DNA of 64,000 nt, taken from positions 2,046,001 through 2,110,000 of the forward strand of contig CAMRHE010000133.1 of the NCBI GenBank assembly GCA_947044405.1, given 5' to 3'. The position numbers and the translations under genes are program-made. Under the pieces are notes generated by a model. It was not told the origin of the DNA and did not search any database. It saw nothing but the letters and a program-made list of their open reading frames with translations. This document shows positions 1 through 12,025 of the stretch, piece after piece (position 1 is the first letter of the stretch; the number at the start of each line of letters is the position of its first letter). The DNA comes from Leptodactylus fallax (Eukaryota; Chordata; Amphibia; Anura; Leptodactylidae).

Positions 1-778
1 CCATGTTTTTCGGCGGCAGGTGTTTAAACTGAGTGTGTGTGTATTCCTCTTTGGAACACACTCTGCACCTTTTTTGGGTCTTTACTTTTTTTGCAGTTCG
101 TGAGACTTTATTTACAAAGTGTTGCCCTGGTACAATACGGGCACTTTAAGTTCCAGAAGTACTGGGGCCTGGCCCTTCTTTCCCCAAATATCAGAGTCCT
201 GATAACTCTCCTGAAACTGAAGGAATGTTTCTGTCTGGCTTTAACATTGTGATATCACATAAGCGTTATACATTGCCATCTGTACGATGTGCACGGCCAG
301 CAATTTGTACCATACGCTCTTGTTTTTCTAATGGCACTTGTACGACTTCAGGACTTGGTCAGATAGATCAACCCCTCCCATGTACTCATTGTATGCCAGG
401 ATGCAGTTTGGCTTGATGGTTAAGGATACTGGTACAAGGACAAAGGTGCTGCCATTACCATGAATTGTGGTCAATATGACGACATCCTTCTGGTCCTTAC
501 ACTTGACCAACAGCATATGCTCATTGCAGACTATTCTCACCCCTTCTGAGGCTCTGTGTAACAAATGTCCTAGGGAGGCCTCTCTGATTTCTGAACACTG
601 TCCCACAAGCTGCAGTTCCTCTGGATCTGAGACACCTAAAGAGTTGGATGCTGGCGGAGATGTTATCCACACAGAGGGGATAACCCTGGTCCAGCAGTGG
701 GTGCAGCAAATTCCACACTATATTCCCACCAAACTGCTAGTCTTGGGGGCATTCTGGTGTCCCTTTTATAAACACTAA
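1..778 (-). pseudogene. piggyBac transposase, C-terminal part, broken
   Basis: Cut-and-paste DNA transposase of the piggyBac (DDE_Tnp_1_7) family; the window edge truncates its 3' end. Read on the minus strand, a stretch near 640-720 has the family pattern ending in LCVDN, whose Asp matches the second catalytic Asp. YNEYMGGVDLSDQ at about 355-395 contains the third catalytic Asp. A cysteine-rich tail (KTQKRCRVCSK) lies near 50-95 and fits the C-terminal zinc-binding domain. The reading frame changes at least three times (near 720, near 560-660 and below 340) and stop codons interrupt it, so it cannot encode a functional protein. The N-terminal half and the terminal inverted repeats are not visible. 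I am confident of the family, not of the subfamily. Confidence 0.88.
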
Positions 779-2422
779 ACTTTGTAATTTTAATGTCTGT
801 GCTCTCATACTGTCTAATACTTTATATATAAATTTGTTTGAGCCACCTTTAAATTTATGTAATCGGAGGAAAGTCATTTTTTTCTGAAGACTTCACAGTC
901 TCAAATTGGATTCTTGACCTGCCCAAAAGATCAGGAAGCCGAGGGTCTTAATTTTCAGGTGGTGGGGTCCATATTGGATCACTTTCTTAAGACGTTGCCT
1001 CAGCTATTGATCTGGGTCGCCATTTTTTGAGGTCGCTTAAACCTATATATATAAGGAGGAAAAATAAAGGAATGGGACAGTTTTCCTCGCTGGTCTTATG
1101 CCAGAGGCCAGGAAGGAATAAGCCGCCTCTGCTGTATAGTCTTTGGTATTTTTCGGGAGCTTTGGGACATTTTGTATTCGTCTTGTGCCTTTAGACTTTG
1201 TTTTGAAACTTGCAGGGTGTATGTTATGTTTCAACACCTGTATAAGATGGATGTAACCGGAAAATCAACCAGTTCTCTCTCTCTCTCTAGTTGGTCGAGG
1301 AAGAAATGGCTAACACGGTACAACATTATACTACTATCTAGTTGGTCGAGACACTTGTTTTTTCTGTGTGGCTGTGGCTACTAATGCCCTCTCCTGCCGG
1401 CATCTGTGAGAAATGTCCAGATAGGAAACGTGTTTAAGGTGTTGTCCTAGATACAATTGAACACAATGGAGATTGAATTGTTTTTTTATGGACTTTGGGA
1501 AGTTCATAAGAGACGGGCATATCTGGAAAACCAACCAATTCTACTAAACTACGGAGAACTGGCCAAATCCTTACCAGATCCTGAACGCTTAATAAAAAAA
1601 ATATATACTGTATACTACATATCTGAAGAATTGATTTGTCAACAGCACAATTGTACGTTACTGAATATTTTGAATTCATAGATTTGGGAGGTCCGTTTCA
1701 CTATCTCTGGCCCAGTTTTCTGGATTTTCTTGCGGTAAATCTAATAAGAAACTTTCTTGCATCTGAATAATTCTAAATGTATTTCTCGCTTATTTAACCA
1801 GGGTACACAGCACCATGGGTATAGACCTGGCCACTAGGAATAGTAAAAGATGTCTGCTCTGTCTCTGGGCTATATTCTCTCCACATACACACTGCTAACC
1901 AGTTTGTGTCCATAGGAGGCAGTCACGATTTTTCTTTATTTTTCAGGTGCAGTGGGATTTTAAGCGTTTACGCCACTCCTAGTTTTGAGAAGAGCGCCTC
2001 GCGGGTCACCCAGTCCCACTCTCCCCGGAGTTCCGCTTACCCTACTACCATGTACGTGGTCCACTGAAGGGGTGACCTTGTGGCGCCTGACTGTGGGGTC
2101 CTTTTTTCTTGGGGCCATCAGGGCCGTTGCCTCCACTTTAGCTAAAAAGACCCTTTTTTCTTCCTAGTGTTCTTCTTTCGTTTTCTCTCTGGCTCATTTC
2201 CAGTCGCCAGGCCTTTTGAAGCCTCGCGGCCTCCTAGTTTAGTCCCTGGTGTCGCGGGGAACTAAGCTTGAAGTAGTCCTTTTTTCTTGCTACTTTCAAT
2301 CCTGTGGACGCAGGAAGTCTTATGGGAGGTACACAAACTGATACAAGTATTTTAAGTTGGGGGAAAAAAATTCTTATGAAAAAATTAGACAGCTGCGTTC
2401 ACCCAAAATGGTTCCAAATTGA
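779..2422. other. Unassigned stretch between piggyBac and Penelope remnants
   Basis: No reading frame here resembles a known protein and no terminal repeats or poly(A) tail could be placed. It has AT-rich parts and CT-rich parts (about 2100-2300). A phrase, tagttggtcgag, occurs twice at about 1287 and 1339, but I could not build a repeat unit from it. I see nothing that supports a gene. Confidence 0.5.
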
Positions 2423-3791
2423 TTTTTTTTTTTTATTGAAGTCCAGGTTAATAGATGATATATATCTATAGGGTTTATCCCTTTTTCAAGTGCATAAATG
2501 CCAGGGTACAATCAACATGCCTGTATATAGGTCCTTTTTATATCAGTAAAGTTACCAAGTAACCACCCACTATTGGGGTGTCAAGGGGAGGGTAAACACA
2601 ACACAAGTGAAAAAACAGTAGTATGCTAATTTAAAACGCAAATACAAATCTCCGGTTTCTTTCCATTTCCAGTGGTTCCCACCTACATGCTCCAAACTGG
2701 AGGGGGTTGTAGCCAAGGACCTCAGGTTTATTTTGGTGCGTTTTGGGAGTCTTTCCCCTGTGGATTGGAAGCTGCAGCGGTTCAAGCGAACCATACCCGG
2801 GCATGGGTCACTGTTCCTGGGGGAACCCACTTTGGGGGGTGGTCGCTCTTCGTTCAAGGGCTCCAGAAACACCACATTTGGGTTGGTAACAGCCACAAAA
2901 TGTTTCATGACCACTGATGGTTGCTGTATATAAAATGATTCTCAAAATTCCCCATAAACAGATTAGCCTAGCTAGGTGTAAACCTGGTCCCTTTCGCGGT
3001 ACCGCAGGTTTGCGCGTAGAGTTTTGAATCAAATATGAACATATTGTGTTCCAAGATAAATTGAATCCCTTGCAGTGAAAACTATTGGGATCTAGTTCAA
3101 GTGTATTGGAAATTGTAAGAAGCCCCTAGTCATGACTGATATTACTGTACAAAGAGTTTACTGCTAAAGTGTCCCAGTTATAGGAGGGTTCCCACTTTAG
3201 TGATAAAAATTAGATATGCTGAGTCCTTAGGGTTGCTTATTAACGTATCTGCACGTGTAGGTTGATGTAATGGGATAAATTTCGGGTCAGAGTTGACACC
3301 TGAAATGATCGGTTTTCCAGGGGATGTTGCAATCTTTATGGCCCTTTGGTAAGTTTATGGACTTTTTGGGAGTACTCCAGAGGTCCATGCCTGTTGTATA
3401 AAATATTCAGAATCCAAATGGTGTGTGGAAGATGGATCACAGGGTATAAGCTGGTAATATCTTGGATGGGATAAGATACGAAAAGCTGCTTTCATACCTC
3501 CTCCTTTATTTTGTATAACAATGCCTCCACATTGGTCAGCTTTACGGATAACTATAGAGGTTTTGTTCATTAATGATTTCAGAGCAGGTTTCTCTTAAGG
3601 TGGTAGGTATTTTGTGAAGAGCTAAGGTATAAAGAAGAATTTAGATTACGAAAATCTGAAGATACCAATGAATAGAATGATTCAATATTTCCTTTTATGC
3701 GAATAGAATTGACTGAAGTTTTAGGTTGGTGGTGATAGGGGCGGGACAATCCTCTGGTAGATCAATGTTCGAGAATAAAGTATGTGTCAAC
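2423..3791 (-). mobile_element. Penelope-like element, 3' portion, interrupted by hAT
   Basis: Penelope-like retroelement remnant on the minus strand. Near 3500-3570 the conserved region ahead of the RT core reads SIVIRKADQCGGIVIQN, the usual K-A-D-x-G-G pattern. Around 3270-3320 follows a degenerate P-G-K-P-I-I-S-G motif. A damaged LYSNI...G core lies near 3030-3130, and an 'ANLF-x-GEFEESF'-like stretch near 2900-2990 in another frame. Frameshifts and stops are frequent. The 3' end is a run of 12 T on the plus strand (2423-2434), that is a poly(A) tail on the element's own strand. The hAT at 3792-14295 interrupts it, and it resumes at 14296. Confidence 0.72.
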
Positions 3792-3936
3792 CAGGGCTGT
3801 GGAGTCGGTACGCCAAAGCTCCGACTCCGACATACATGGTGCATGTTTAAGAGAACTTAATTTAAGCTTATCATCCTTATGATACAATAATCAAGCTATT
3901 TAGGTAGAACATAAAATATATTTATTGGATACAACT

Positions 3937-6830
3937 TTAGAACACAAAAAACTTTAATAAATTGCAAATATGCAAAACGCTGCAGTAAGTGGTAAAAAAA
4001 CAGTTTTCAACAAAAACGTCCTGAATAACATTTGTGGAGTCTATGAATTTGTTCTGAGAAAGTATCGCCTCCATCAGATCCTCCTTCAAAGATGACCTCA
4101 AATCGGATCGAATTGTTTTAAGGCTAGAGAACAGCCTCTCTACACTAACTTGGGTTGGTGGCAAAGCGGTGACCACATGGGCAAGATCTCTAACAATCTC
4201 GGGGTATAAAGGGATTGCCTCCTGCACAGTCAGTTTTGATGATCGGTTGAACTCTTCTACTTCTTTGAGAGCAAGTGAAACATTTTGCTGAAATAGTCAG
4301 TTTGTTTGCTATGGGAATGGAATCTTTTTCTCTGCGGCAACGCTTTGCCTGATCCATGTCATCCAAATACTTTTCAAAGTTAAACTCTTCATCTGATGAG
4401 GCTGAAGATATGATGGCAGTAGCACTGGCAAGACCCAATTCCTCTTGCTCTTGGCAGTCCTGTAGCCCACTCATCCTAATTGCTACCTCAGTCAGAGCTT
4501 CTTTTCCTTTAGTAATCTGTTGATCATTCAGCAATATACGATGACTTGTGTCCACATAAACAGCTGCCAGAAGAATTTTATCTAATAAGTGTCTCTCCTT
4601 TTCATTGAAGCAGCAATGCCCTCTGCGATTAAGCCTTGTCTTTGGGACATGCAAAACAGCAAGTTTGTTTTGTTTTGTTTGTTTGAGTTGGAAGGGACCT
4701 CAAGGGCCATCGAGTCCAACCCCCTGCAAAAGCAGGAATTCCTAAAACATCCAAGCTATATACCTATCCAGTTTCCACTTGAAGATTTCAATTGATGAAG
4801 AACTCACCACCTCCCGTGGCAGCCTATTCCACTCTCTCACTACCCTTATTGTTAGAAAGTTTTTCCTAATGTCTAATCTGAATCTCCTTCCCCTTAGTTT
4901 CATCCCATTACTTCTCGTGCTTCCTTCTACTAATGAGAATAGGGTAGATCCCTCTGCACTGTGACAACCTTTCAGATATTTAAATACCGCTATTAAGTCT
5001 CCCCTTAGCCTTCTCTTCTGCAAACTAAGCAGTCCCAATTCTTTTAGCCTCTCCTCGTAGGACATGGTTTGTAGACCTTCCACCATTTTGGTTGCTCTTC
5101 TCTGGACCTGATCCAATAAATCGATGTCTTTCTTAAACTGGGGAGCCCAGAACTGTACACAGTATTCCAGGTGAGGTCTGACCAGGGCAGAGTACAGAGG
5201 AATAATTACCTCTCTTGATCTAGCTACAATGCTCGTCTTGATACATCCTAGAATTTTATTAGCCTTTTTAGCCACCGCACCGCACTGTTGACTCATGTTG
5301 AATTTGTGATCTATTATTATGCCCAGATCCTTTTCCCCTGTACTCTCACTTAGTTCTATTCCTCCCATACTATATATGCTTCTTGCATTTCTGTTACCCA
5401 GATGTAGGACTTTGCATTTGTCCCTGTTGAATACCATTTTGTTCACCTCAGCCCATTGTTCCAGTGTGTCCAAGTCCTTTCTTAAAAGGAGTTCTTCCAC
5501 TCCTTTTAAGAAAGTTCCAGGAGTTAAATCCTCAGCTTGTAATTTTTTTGTTACTGTGAATGGGTGATGAAGCAGTTCCATTAATTCAGCCACCTGTGTC
5601 CATTGACCTTCTGTTAATGTTACCTGAGGGTTGGCCATGTCCACAAGAAAGGGCTTCAGCTCAACTAATCGCTCAATCATTAAATAGGTGCTGCCCCACC
5701 GAGTGGCTTGATCTACGATTACTCCTTTCCCAGCACGTCTCTTCAAGATGGAATCAATTTTAGGGGTTCGGGCAGCAATAGCCAATTTCCTCACCTTGCC
5801 AATCAGAGTTCCAGCATGTCCCTCTTGCAGACTGTCTCTTATTGCCAGCTGCAGTGTGTGCACAGCACAGCGCATGTGATAAATATGAGAGAATTTTGAA
5901 GCAGCTTCAGCAAGATCTAATTCTAAAGTATCATTTTGCTGCTGTTCTGTAGTACTATCTGTTTGTTCCTCAGTTACAGGAACAGGACTGTGGGCTTCCA
6001 TCTCAGACATACTGAATCCAAAGTTTTCTTCTAACTGTTCACCTTCCTTATTCTCATTCATCAGTTTAATTGTACTTATGTTTGAAGCATTGTCCGTTAC
6101 AATAGCAAGAACCTGTTCTATTTTGAGTTCATAATCTTCCAGAACATTTTCCACTAAGGCCTGGAGAAACTGACTGGTGTGTTGAGCTTTAGTATCCTTT
6201 ACTGCCAGTGTCTTGGTAACAAATTTTTTGTTGTCACAAACAAATCTTACATTTATAGCAAAATAGTTCACTCTGACGCGTGCAGGCATCCATTTTAAGA
6301 TATATTAAGCGTCTCTTGTGAATCTTAAGATGTTCTTTTTGGTTAAGGGCTTCTTCAATCACTAATTTTCTAATACTTTGTCTTTCCAGAGAAACACCAA
6401 GTTTGTGGGCCATTTCTCCATTAAGAGCTTTAAAACTTGGTCGAGCAAATAATGATAATGGTACACCGTCCTTCACAACAAGCTCTATGAGCTGTCTTTT
6501 AAACACATCTGCTGTCATTGTTACAGTAATTTTGTCACTTAGAAAATATCTTGTTACTGATGTTTGAGACAATGTTTCATCCTCCGTTGCCTAGCGGGAA
6601 GTGCTGGGCACTGGTTTCTTGGTGTCACTCTGATCCTTCTCAGTCACAGATTTGAAAACTTCTGGGTGGAAGCGGCTTAAATGTCTTTTTAGATTGGAAG
6701 CTCTCGTAGGAGCGTTTTCCTCGCTTCCGGAGTATGCACTGATTTTGACATCACAGCATTTGTTCTCATCTGGGTCACTTATCTTACACTGACACACAAT
6801 ATTTATCTTCAGTTAGTGTGAAATGCTCAA
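3937..6830 (-). pseudogene. hAT transposase, broken
   Basis: Transposase of the hAT superfamily in at least four pieces on the minus strand. An N-terminal BED-type zinc finger lies at 6591-6797 (paired Cys, then NLKRHLSRFHPE). A second piece is at 6234-6572. The RNase-H-like core is at about 5500-6289, with the VTDNASN Asp and the CAVHTLQLAI Cys/His pair followed by RWGSTYLMIERL. The C-terminal part is at 4190-4654, and the dimerisation region at 3937-4227 carries SVERLFSSLKTIRSDLRSSL. A CR1 fragment at 4655-5490 splits the core. Frameshifts also separate the pieces near 6240, 6580 and 4230. It is not functional as it stands. The family call is firm, the subfamily not assigned. Confidence 0.9.
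4655..5490 (-). mobile_element. CR1 LINE fragment (3' end) inside hAT transposase
   Basis: 5'-truncated CR1 retrotransposon inserted in the hAT transposase gene. The minus strand encodes the C-terminal part of the CR1 reverse transcriptase: DKCKVLHLGNRN, EKDLGI, PLYSALVRPHLEYCVQFW, DLLDQVQRRATKM, YEERLKELGL and EWNRLP are all standard CR1 phrases. The reading frame is open over about 245 codons, stopping at 4742. Downstream lies the usual CR1 3' untranslated sequence (about 4690-4740) ending in a short gtttgttttg-type repeat near 4660-4685. The 5' end is near 5490, where hAT coding resumes. No clear target duplication was found; a short inverted repeat (5480-5512) sits at the 5' junction. Confidence 0.93.
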
Positions 6831-7101
6831 ATACAGCTGACTTCATAGGAAGCTTCTTAGACATTTTAGAATGATATAAATTTGTTTTCAAAATAATTTT
6901 GTCCTATAAAAAAAAAAAGGTATATTTTAATATCTGAAAGAATAGCGAGTATAACTTTGGATGGAAATAAAACAAACTATGCATAAATCAATAGTACAGC
7001 TATCGATATGTCATGATAAATAAAAAGTTTGTAATATGTTTTATTAGGTCTCTTTACTCTGAACTTTCAGTATCACACTTTTCTCTGGATACAGCTCACT
7101 A

Positions 7102-7294
7102 AGGGCCTGATGTGTGAAAACTGTCTTGGTCTAAGACTTTCTTTGTTACCCATAGCAACCAGTCAGAGCGCACAGCAACCAATCACAGCTCTGCTTTCAT
7201 TTCTCCAGAGCACTACATGAAAGGGGAGCTCTGATTGGTTGCTATGGGCAACAAAGAAACTTCTACACCTAGACAGTTTCATACATCAGGCCCT
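7102..7294. repeat. Hairpin MITE with ~66-bp inverted arms
   Basis: The left arm starts agggcctgatgtgtgaaa and contains 'ttacccatagcaacca'. The right arm is its near-perfect reverse complement, ending at 'catcaggccct'. The arms are about 66 bp around a short centre, and there is no coding capacity. The phrase with 'gggcctgat' and 'cccatagcaacca' is common in frog genomes. The element lies inside the hAT, between the transposase gene and the nested LINE. Confidence 0.85.
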
Positions 7295-7643
7295 GGGTGT
7301 TTTACATCTTACTGCTTCACAATCTACAAAGTGAAACTACTAGCAGTGCTAGATAACAAAGCCTTGGCAAGTGGCAACAGCTTCTACACCTATAGTACTT
7401 TCTCACGTGTGTTTCTGTATTTCTAAGTTTGAGATGTTAGAAAACAGTTTCCCCCCTTATATTCTTTTTTTTTTTTTTTTAAACTAATTTTTATTGAAAT
7501 TTTTTTTTTAAAAGAAATACAAGGCAAATGTAAAGCAAATAATCTGTTACATCAGAGAAAACAGAGACTCAATTTGGGGGAAAACAAAAAACATGACAAA
7601 GGAAAGAAACAATAAGGGGAGAAACAAAGTTGGGAGTCAGGCA

Positions 7644-10600
7644 TCAGAGACCCTGTGTGGCACAGTAGGAATCCCAGTGGGACCAAATTGCTTCAAATGC
7701 CTCTACCGTATGGTTGAGGGAGGCGGTCAAGTACTCCAGACTGCGGATGTCCTTCAGACGGGCTATCAGTTCTGAGACTGCTGGGGGAAGAGCCTTTCTC
7801 CAATGGCGTGCTATAAGTGTTTTGGCCGCGGTACACAAAGGAATAATTTAGATGTATTTTTACCGAGACCTTTTGGCGGGAGATTAAGCAGATAAACCAT
7901 GGGATCCAGGGGTATACCCTGGATGAAAAGAATGTGAGTCATCCTCTCAACCTCGAGCCAGAAAGGGCGAACTAAGGGGCATTCCCAAAAAACATGAGTG
8001 TTCCAAGTGTTGCCCGGCATCGCCAACAACTAGAAGAAATAGTGGGGTTAAGAGTATGTAATAAAGCTGGGGTATGATACCAGTGCATAAGTATTTTGTA
8101 TTGCGTTTCCCTAAACGTTACACAGGAAGAGGATTTAGCTGCACGGGACCATATGACCTGCCACTGGCTGTGCGGAATATGGGTGCCCAGGGTTCCAGAC
8201 CACCGGGTCATATATTTGTGGGCCACCGGGGTCTGCCCCCCCTGAGAGGTCAAGAGCCTATAAATATTTGAAATCAGGCCTCTAGTGGAGGTACCTGCCC
8301 GACACAGTCGTTCAAAAACTGTGGGGAGGGAGACCCGGGTGGACCCAAACTGGGAAACAACAAAATGGACTATTTGCTGATAATGGAACCACTCTGAGGT
8401 AGGCAAGTGCTGTATGGAAGTGAGATAGTCGAAGGACCTGAGCTCCAAGGTCTGCTATGTGGAACAAACCCAACCCACTCCAGGGCCTGACCATAGCGGC
8501 GGTGAGTCCGCTTGGAAGGAGTGGATTATATAAAAAGGAAATCATAGATGAGTGCGGAGCGGCCAATCGAAAGAGCTTAGAACAAGTATTCCAGATAGAC
8601 CGGGTAAAGCCGATAGGGCCTAGCAGCGGAGTAGAGGGTAGGGGGGGGGAGGAGGACCACAGATATGCATTGGGGTGAACAGGAGCTAGCCAAAGCTTCT
8701 CTATCTCCACCCATTTCGTGTGCGCCTGGGATGCCGCCCAAAATGGTATACTCCGCAAATGAGCAGCCCAGTAATAATGCAGCAGGTGTGGAGCCCCCAG
8801 TCCCCCGTCCGACTTACCCGCCAGCATCACTGATCGGGGAATGCGATGGAGTTTGCCATTCCATATAAATTGGAAGATTGCTTTCTGTAGTGATTTCAGT
8901 TCAGACCTAGGGACTGCCACTGGGAGGGTTTCGAAGAAATAAAGAAGCTTGGGGAGGAGGGTCATCTTAACCGCAGTTATACGGCCTAGGAGAGAAATAT
9001 GGAGAGGACGCCATTTATCTAGGAGAGAGCGGAGCTCATGAAACAGGTGAGGATAATTGACTGAATACAGTGTATGGTATGAAGAGGATAACTGGACACC
9101 CAAATAACGTAATGAGTGGTCCCTCCACTGGAAAGCAAAATTAGTCTTAAGCAACTGCAAAGTCTTGCTTGGGATATTTAGAGGCAGGGCTTCCGTTTTA
9201 CTAGGGTTAACCTTATAGCCCGATAGGACTCCATATTCCTTTAAAACTCGGAGAAGGTTCGGGAGGGAGGTATGGGGTTTAGTGAGGGTCAACAGGACAT
9301 CGTCTGCGAATAAACTAATTTTAAATTCCCTATCCCTCACAAATACCCCGGTGATATCTGAGGCAGATCTAATTTGGGCCGCCAGGGGTTCAATACACAA
9401 TGCACATATTAAAGGTGACAAGGGGCATCCCTGACGGGTTCCATTACGAATGGATAAAGGTTGGGAGGAAGCATTAGGTAGCTTGACCACTGCCGAGGGG
9501 CGGGAATAGAGAGCCCTTATGGCCGTGAGGAAGGCCCCCGAGAACCCGTAACTCTCGAGGGTGGCTATCATAAATGACCAATCAAGGCGATCGAAGGCCT
9601 TCTCAGCGTCCAGACTTAAAAGCAAAGTGGGGGTGGAAGAACGGTTAGCTACATCAATCAAGTCCACCGCCCTTCTAGTGTTATCTCCTCCCTGGCGACA
9701 GGGGACAAATCCCACCTGGTCCTTGTGGATGAGAGTCAGAAGCCAAAGGCCAAGCCTATTTGCCAAAATTTTTGTAAATAGTTTGAGGTCTGTATTCAGG
9801 AGGGCAATGGGACGATAGTTAGAACATTCCTGATGGTCCTTATGTGGCTTTGGGACCAAGGAAATGTGAGTGCAGCATAGTATGCGGGATCGGGGCTCCA
9901 TCCAAAAAAGAGTTGAAGAGTTTACACATATGAGGGAGGATATCAGAATGGAAAGTTTTATAATAAGCATAAGTGAACCCATCAGGGCCCGGAGCTTTAC
10001 CATTAGGGAGACCCTCCAAGACAGCAGTTAACTCCTCGCCCAATATTGGAGCATTAAGTGAAGAGAGAGCTGAGGGCGGGAGGACCGGGAGCCGACAGGA
10101 GGTCAGATAGGATTGCAAGTTTGTCTCTGTAGCGGAGGGGCCTCTCCCAGCAGCCGAGGGAAGGTTATACAGTGTAGTGTAATAATCTCTAAACAAGGTC
10201 ACTATAGTGTCGGGATGATGTTGTAGGGTGCCCTGGGAATCTCGGACAGCATGAGGCGTAGAGGAAACCCGGCGGTCTCTCAGGGTTCTGGCTAGGAGTG
10301 TATGGGCCTTATTTCCCCTCTCATAATACCTCTGGCGGCTGTAGAGGAGAAGGCGATGGGTGGCCTGGGTAGCGAGGTCGCGGAGGTCCGCCCTAGCAGC
10401 TACCAATTGACGCAGCAAGGATACTGTGGGTCGTGACGCTAGTCTCTCGGTTAGGGATCTGATCCTACTAATTAAAGCCTCCTCTCTGACCCTTCGATTT
10501 CTCTTGGCCTGTGTTCCCAGTGCAATACAGTGACCTCTCATTACTGCCTTATGGGCCTCCCACAGTGTAGATATAGCGGGGACTGATTCAAGATTAACTC

Positions 10601-11426
10601 GAAAGTATTCTTGGAGGTGGGTACGAAGTTTACCTTGGGTCTCTTGTGAATGAAGGAGGGATTCATTAAGTCGCCAATGGCAACGTTTTGTCGGAGGGCA
10701 GGAGGGAGACAATGTTAGCAGTACGGGCGCGTGATCGGACCAGGATATGGGGCCTATGTCAGCTGACTTGAATAAGCGAAGGGTTAATGTGTTACTGAAA
10801 AAGTAGTCTATTCTAGAGTGGGTTTTATGGGGGTGGGAGTAAAATGTAAAAGAGCGAGCAGAGGGATTGTCCACCCGCCAAAGGTCATAGAGGGCAGCCG
10901 ACCGTACAAGGCAGCGAAACTCCTTTGCTAGTCTTGTCTGCGAGGGTCCAGGAGGATCATTATTGAGGGTGAATCTATCCATATTTTCAGAAAAAGCCAT
11001 ATTAAAGTCTCCTCCCAGTAACAGTGCAGATCCCTCAGACATTTGCAATTTCCCCAGGACCTCTTTAAGGAAGGGGATCTGAGAAGAGTTAGGGGCATAT
11101 ATGTTACACAAAGTGATAGGTTGACCGCGAAAAAGCTAGGATAATATATCGACCCTGGGGATCTAAATGAGAGGCCGAAACAGTGATAGGGCAGGTACGA
11201 GAAAGCAGAATAGCTACTCCCCCCCCCCCCCCCTCCTACGACTACAATATGCCGAGTAAGCGGAGGGGAAGTAATGGTGAGCAAAATTAAACGTGCCAGT
11301 ATGATCATAATGGGTCTCTTGGAGAAAAGCTACCTCTGCCTGTAGGGAGCGAAGCTCCCGCAGGACCATTCGCCGTTTTGAGTTGGAGCCCAGGCCCTTG
11401 ACATTTAATGTAATGCACTTAACCAT
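7644..11426 (-). pseudogene. LINE copy 1 ORF2 (APE endonuclease and reverse transcriptase), frameshifted
   Basis: L1-type ORF2. The apurinic-like endonuclease starts at 11426 with ITLNVKGLGS and AFLQETHYD (catalytic Glu). It shifts frame in a 14-base C tract at 11219-11232, then continues with LLLGGDFNMAF and SWSDHAPVLL (catalytic His). The reverse transcriptase begins in the frame ending at 9840 (NGKAPGPDGFT). It shifts frame near 9840-10003 and continues with SLDAEKAFDRLDW, NGTRQGCPLSPL and the FADD active site at about 9299-9310. Further shifts occur near 8640 (a G run), 8310-8450 and 7980-8030. A C-terminal Cys/His knuckle (CWRC...THVFWECP) is split by the last one. All domains are present, but the gene needs at least five repairs. 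Confidence 0.93.
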
Positions 11427-12025
11427 AGAGAAAACAGAGTGGGTTTGTAGCTAGCGTAAGGAAAAATGAGGAAGAGGCAAATCTCACCCAACCATCGAGA
11501 GTCGGAAGCCTTGAAAAAAATAAAGGTGAAGAGTCCAGGCCACTGTAGCCAAACGAGTCTCCGAACCTGAAAAAGGGGAGAAAAGAAAAGGGACAGAAGG
11601 GGAGGGGAAAGAGACAAAAGACACACAAATGGACGAGGCATAACAAATAAAAAACAAAAATATTTAAAAAACACAATTAAACTAAATCTAGTGGTCGGGA
11701 CTATATCTCCCGGCCGGGGGCAAAAAAAAATGTCCAAGTCAGGGCCACAAATGGACCCTTCCGGGGCCCAACCAGTGGGTCCACAGCTGGACGAAGCCCC
11801 CACAGTAGAGGGGGGAGTGGGTGGGAGGCGGGAGAGGATCAGCAATATGCAGATCAAAATAGACAGTTGGGGACCTGAGGATAATAACATCTGTCAGTCA
11901 CTGGGGGGGAAGGGGGAGTCTAACCCACCCGACCGCCCAAACTGAAACATAAGTAAAATGCAAAAAAGTAGTGGGACCATTAAAAGAAAAATGCGTATAA
12001 ACATAAACAGCAATAACAGAACCCC

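Noticed and set aside
11405..11890. 161-codon frame upstream of LINE copy 1 ORF2
   Set aside because: It is the ORF1-ORF2 spacer read through, with no conserved motif and no counterpart in copies 2-4.
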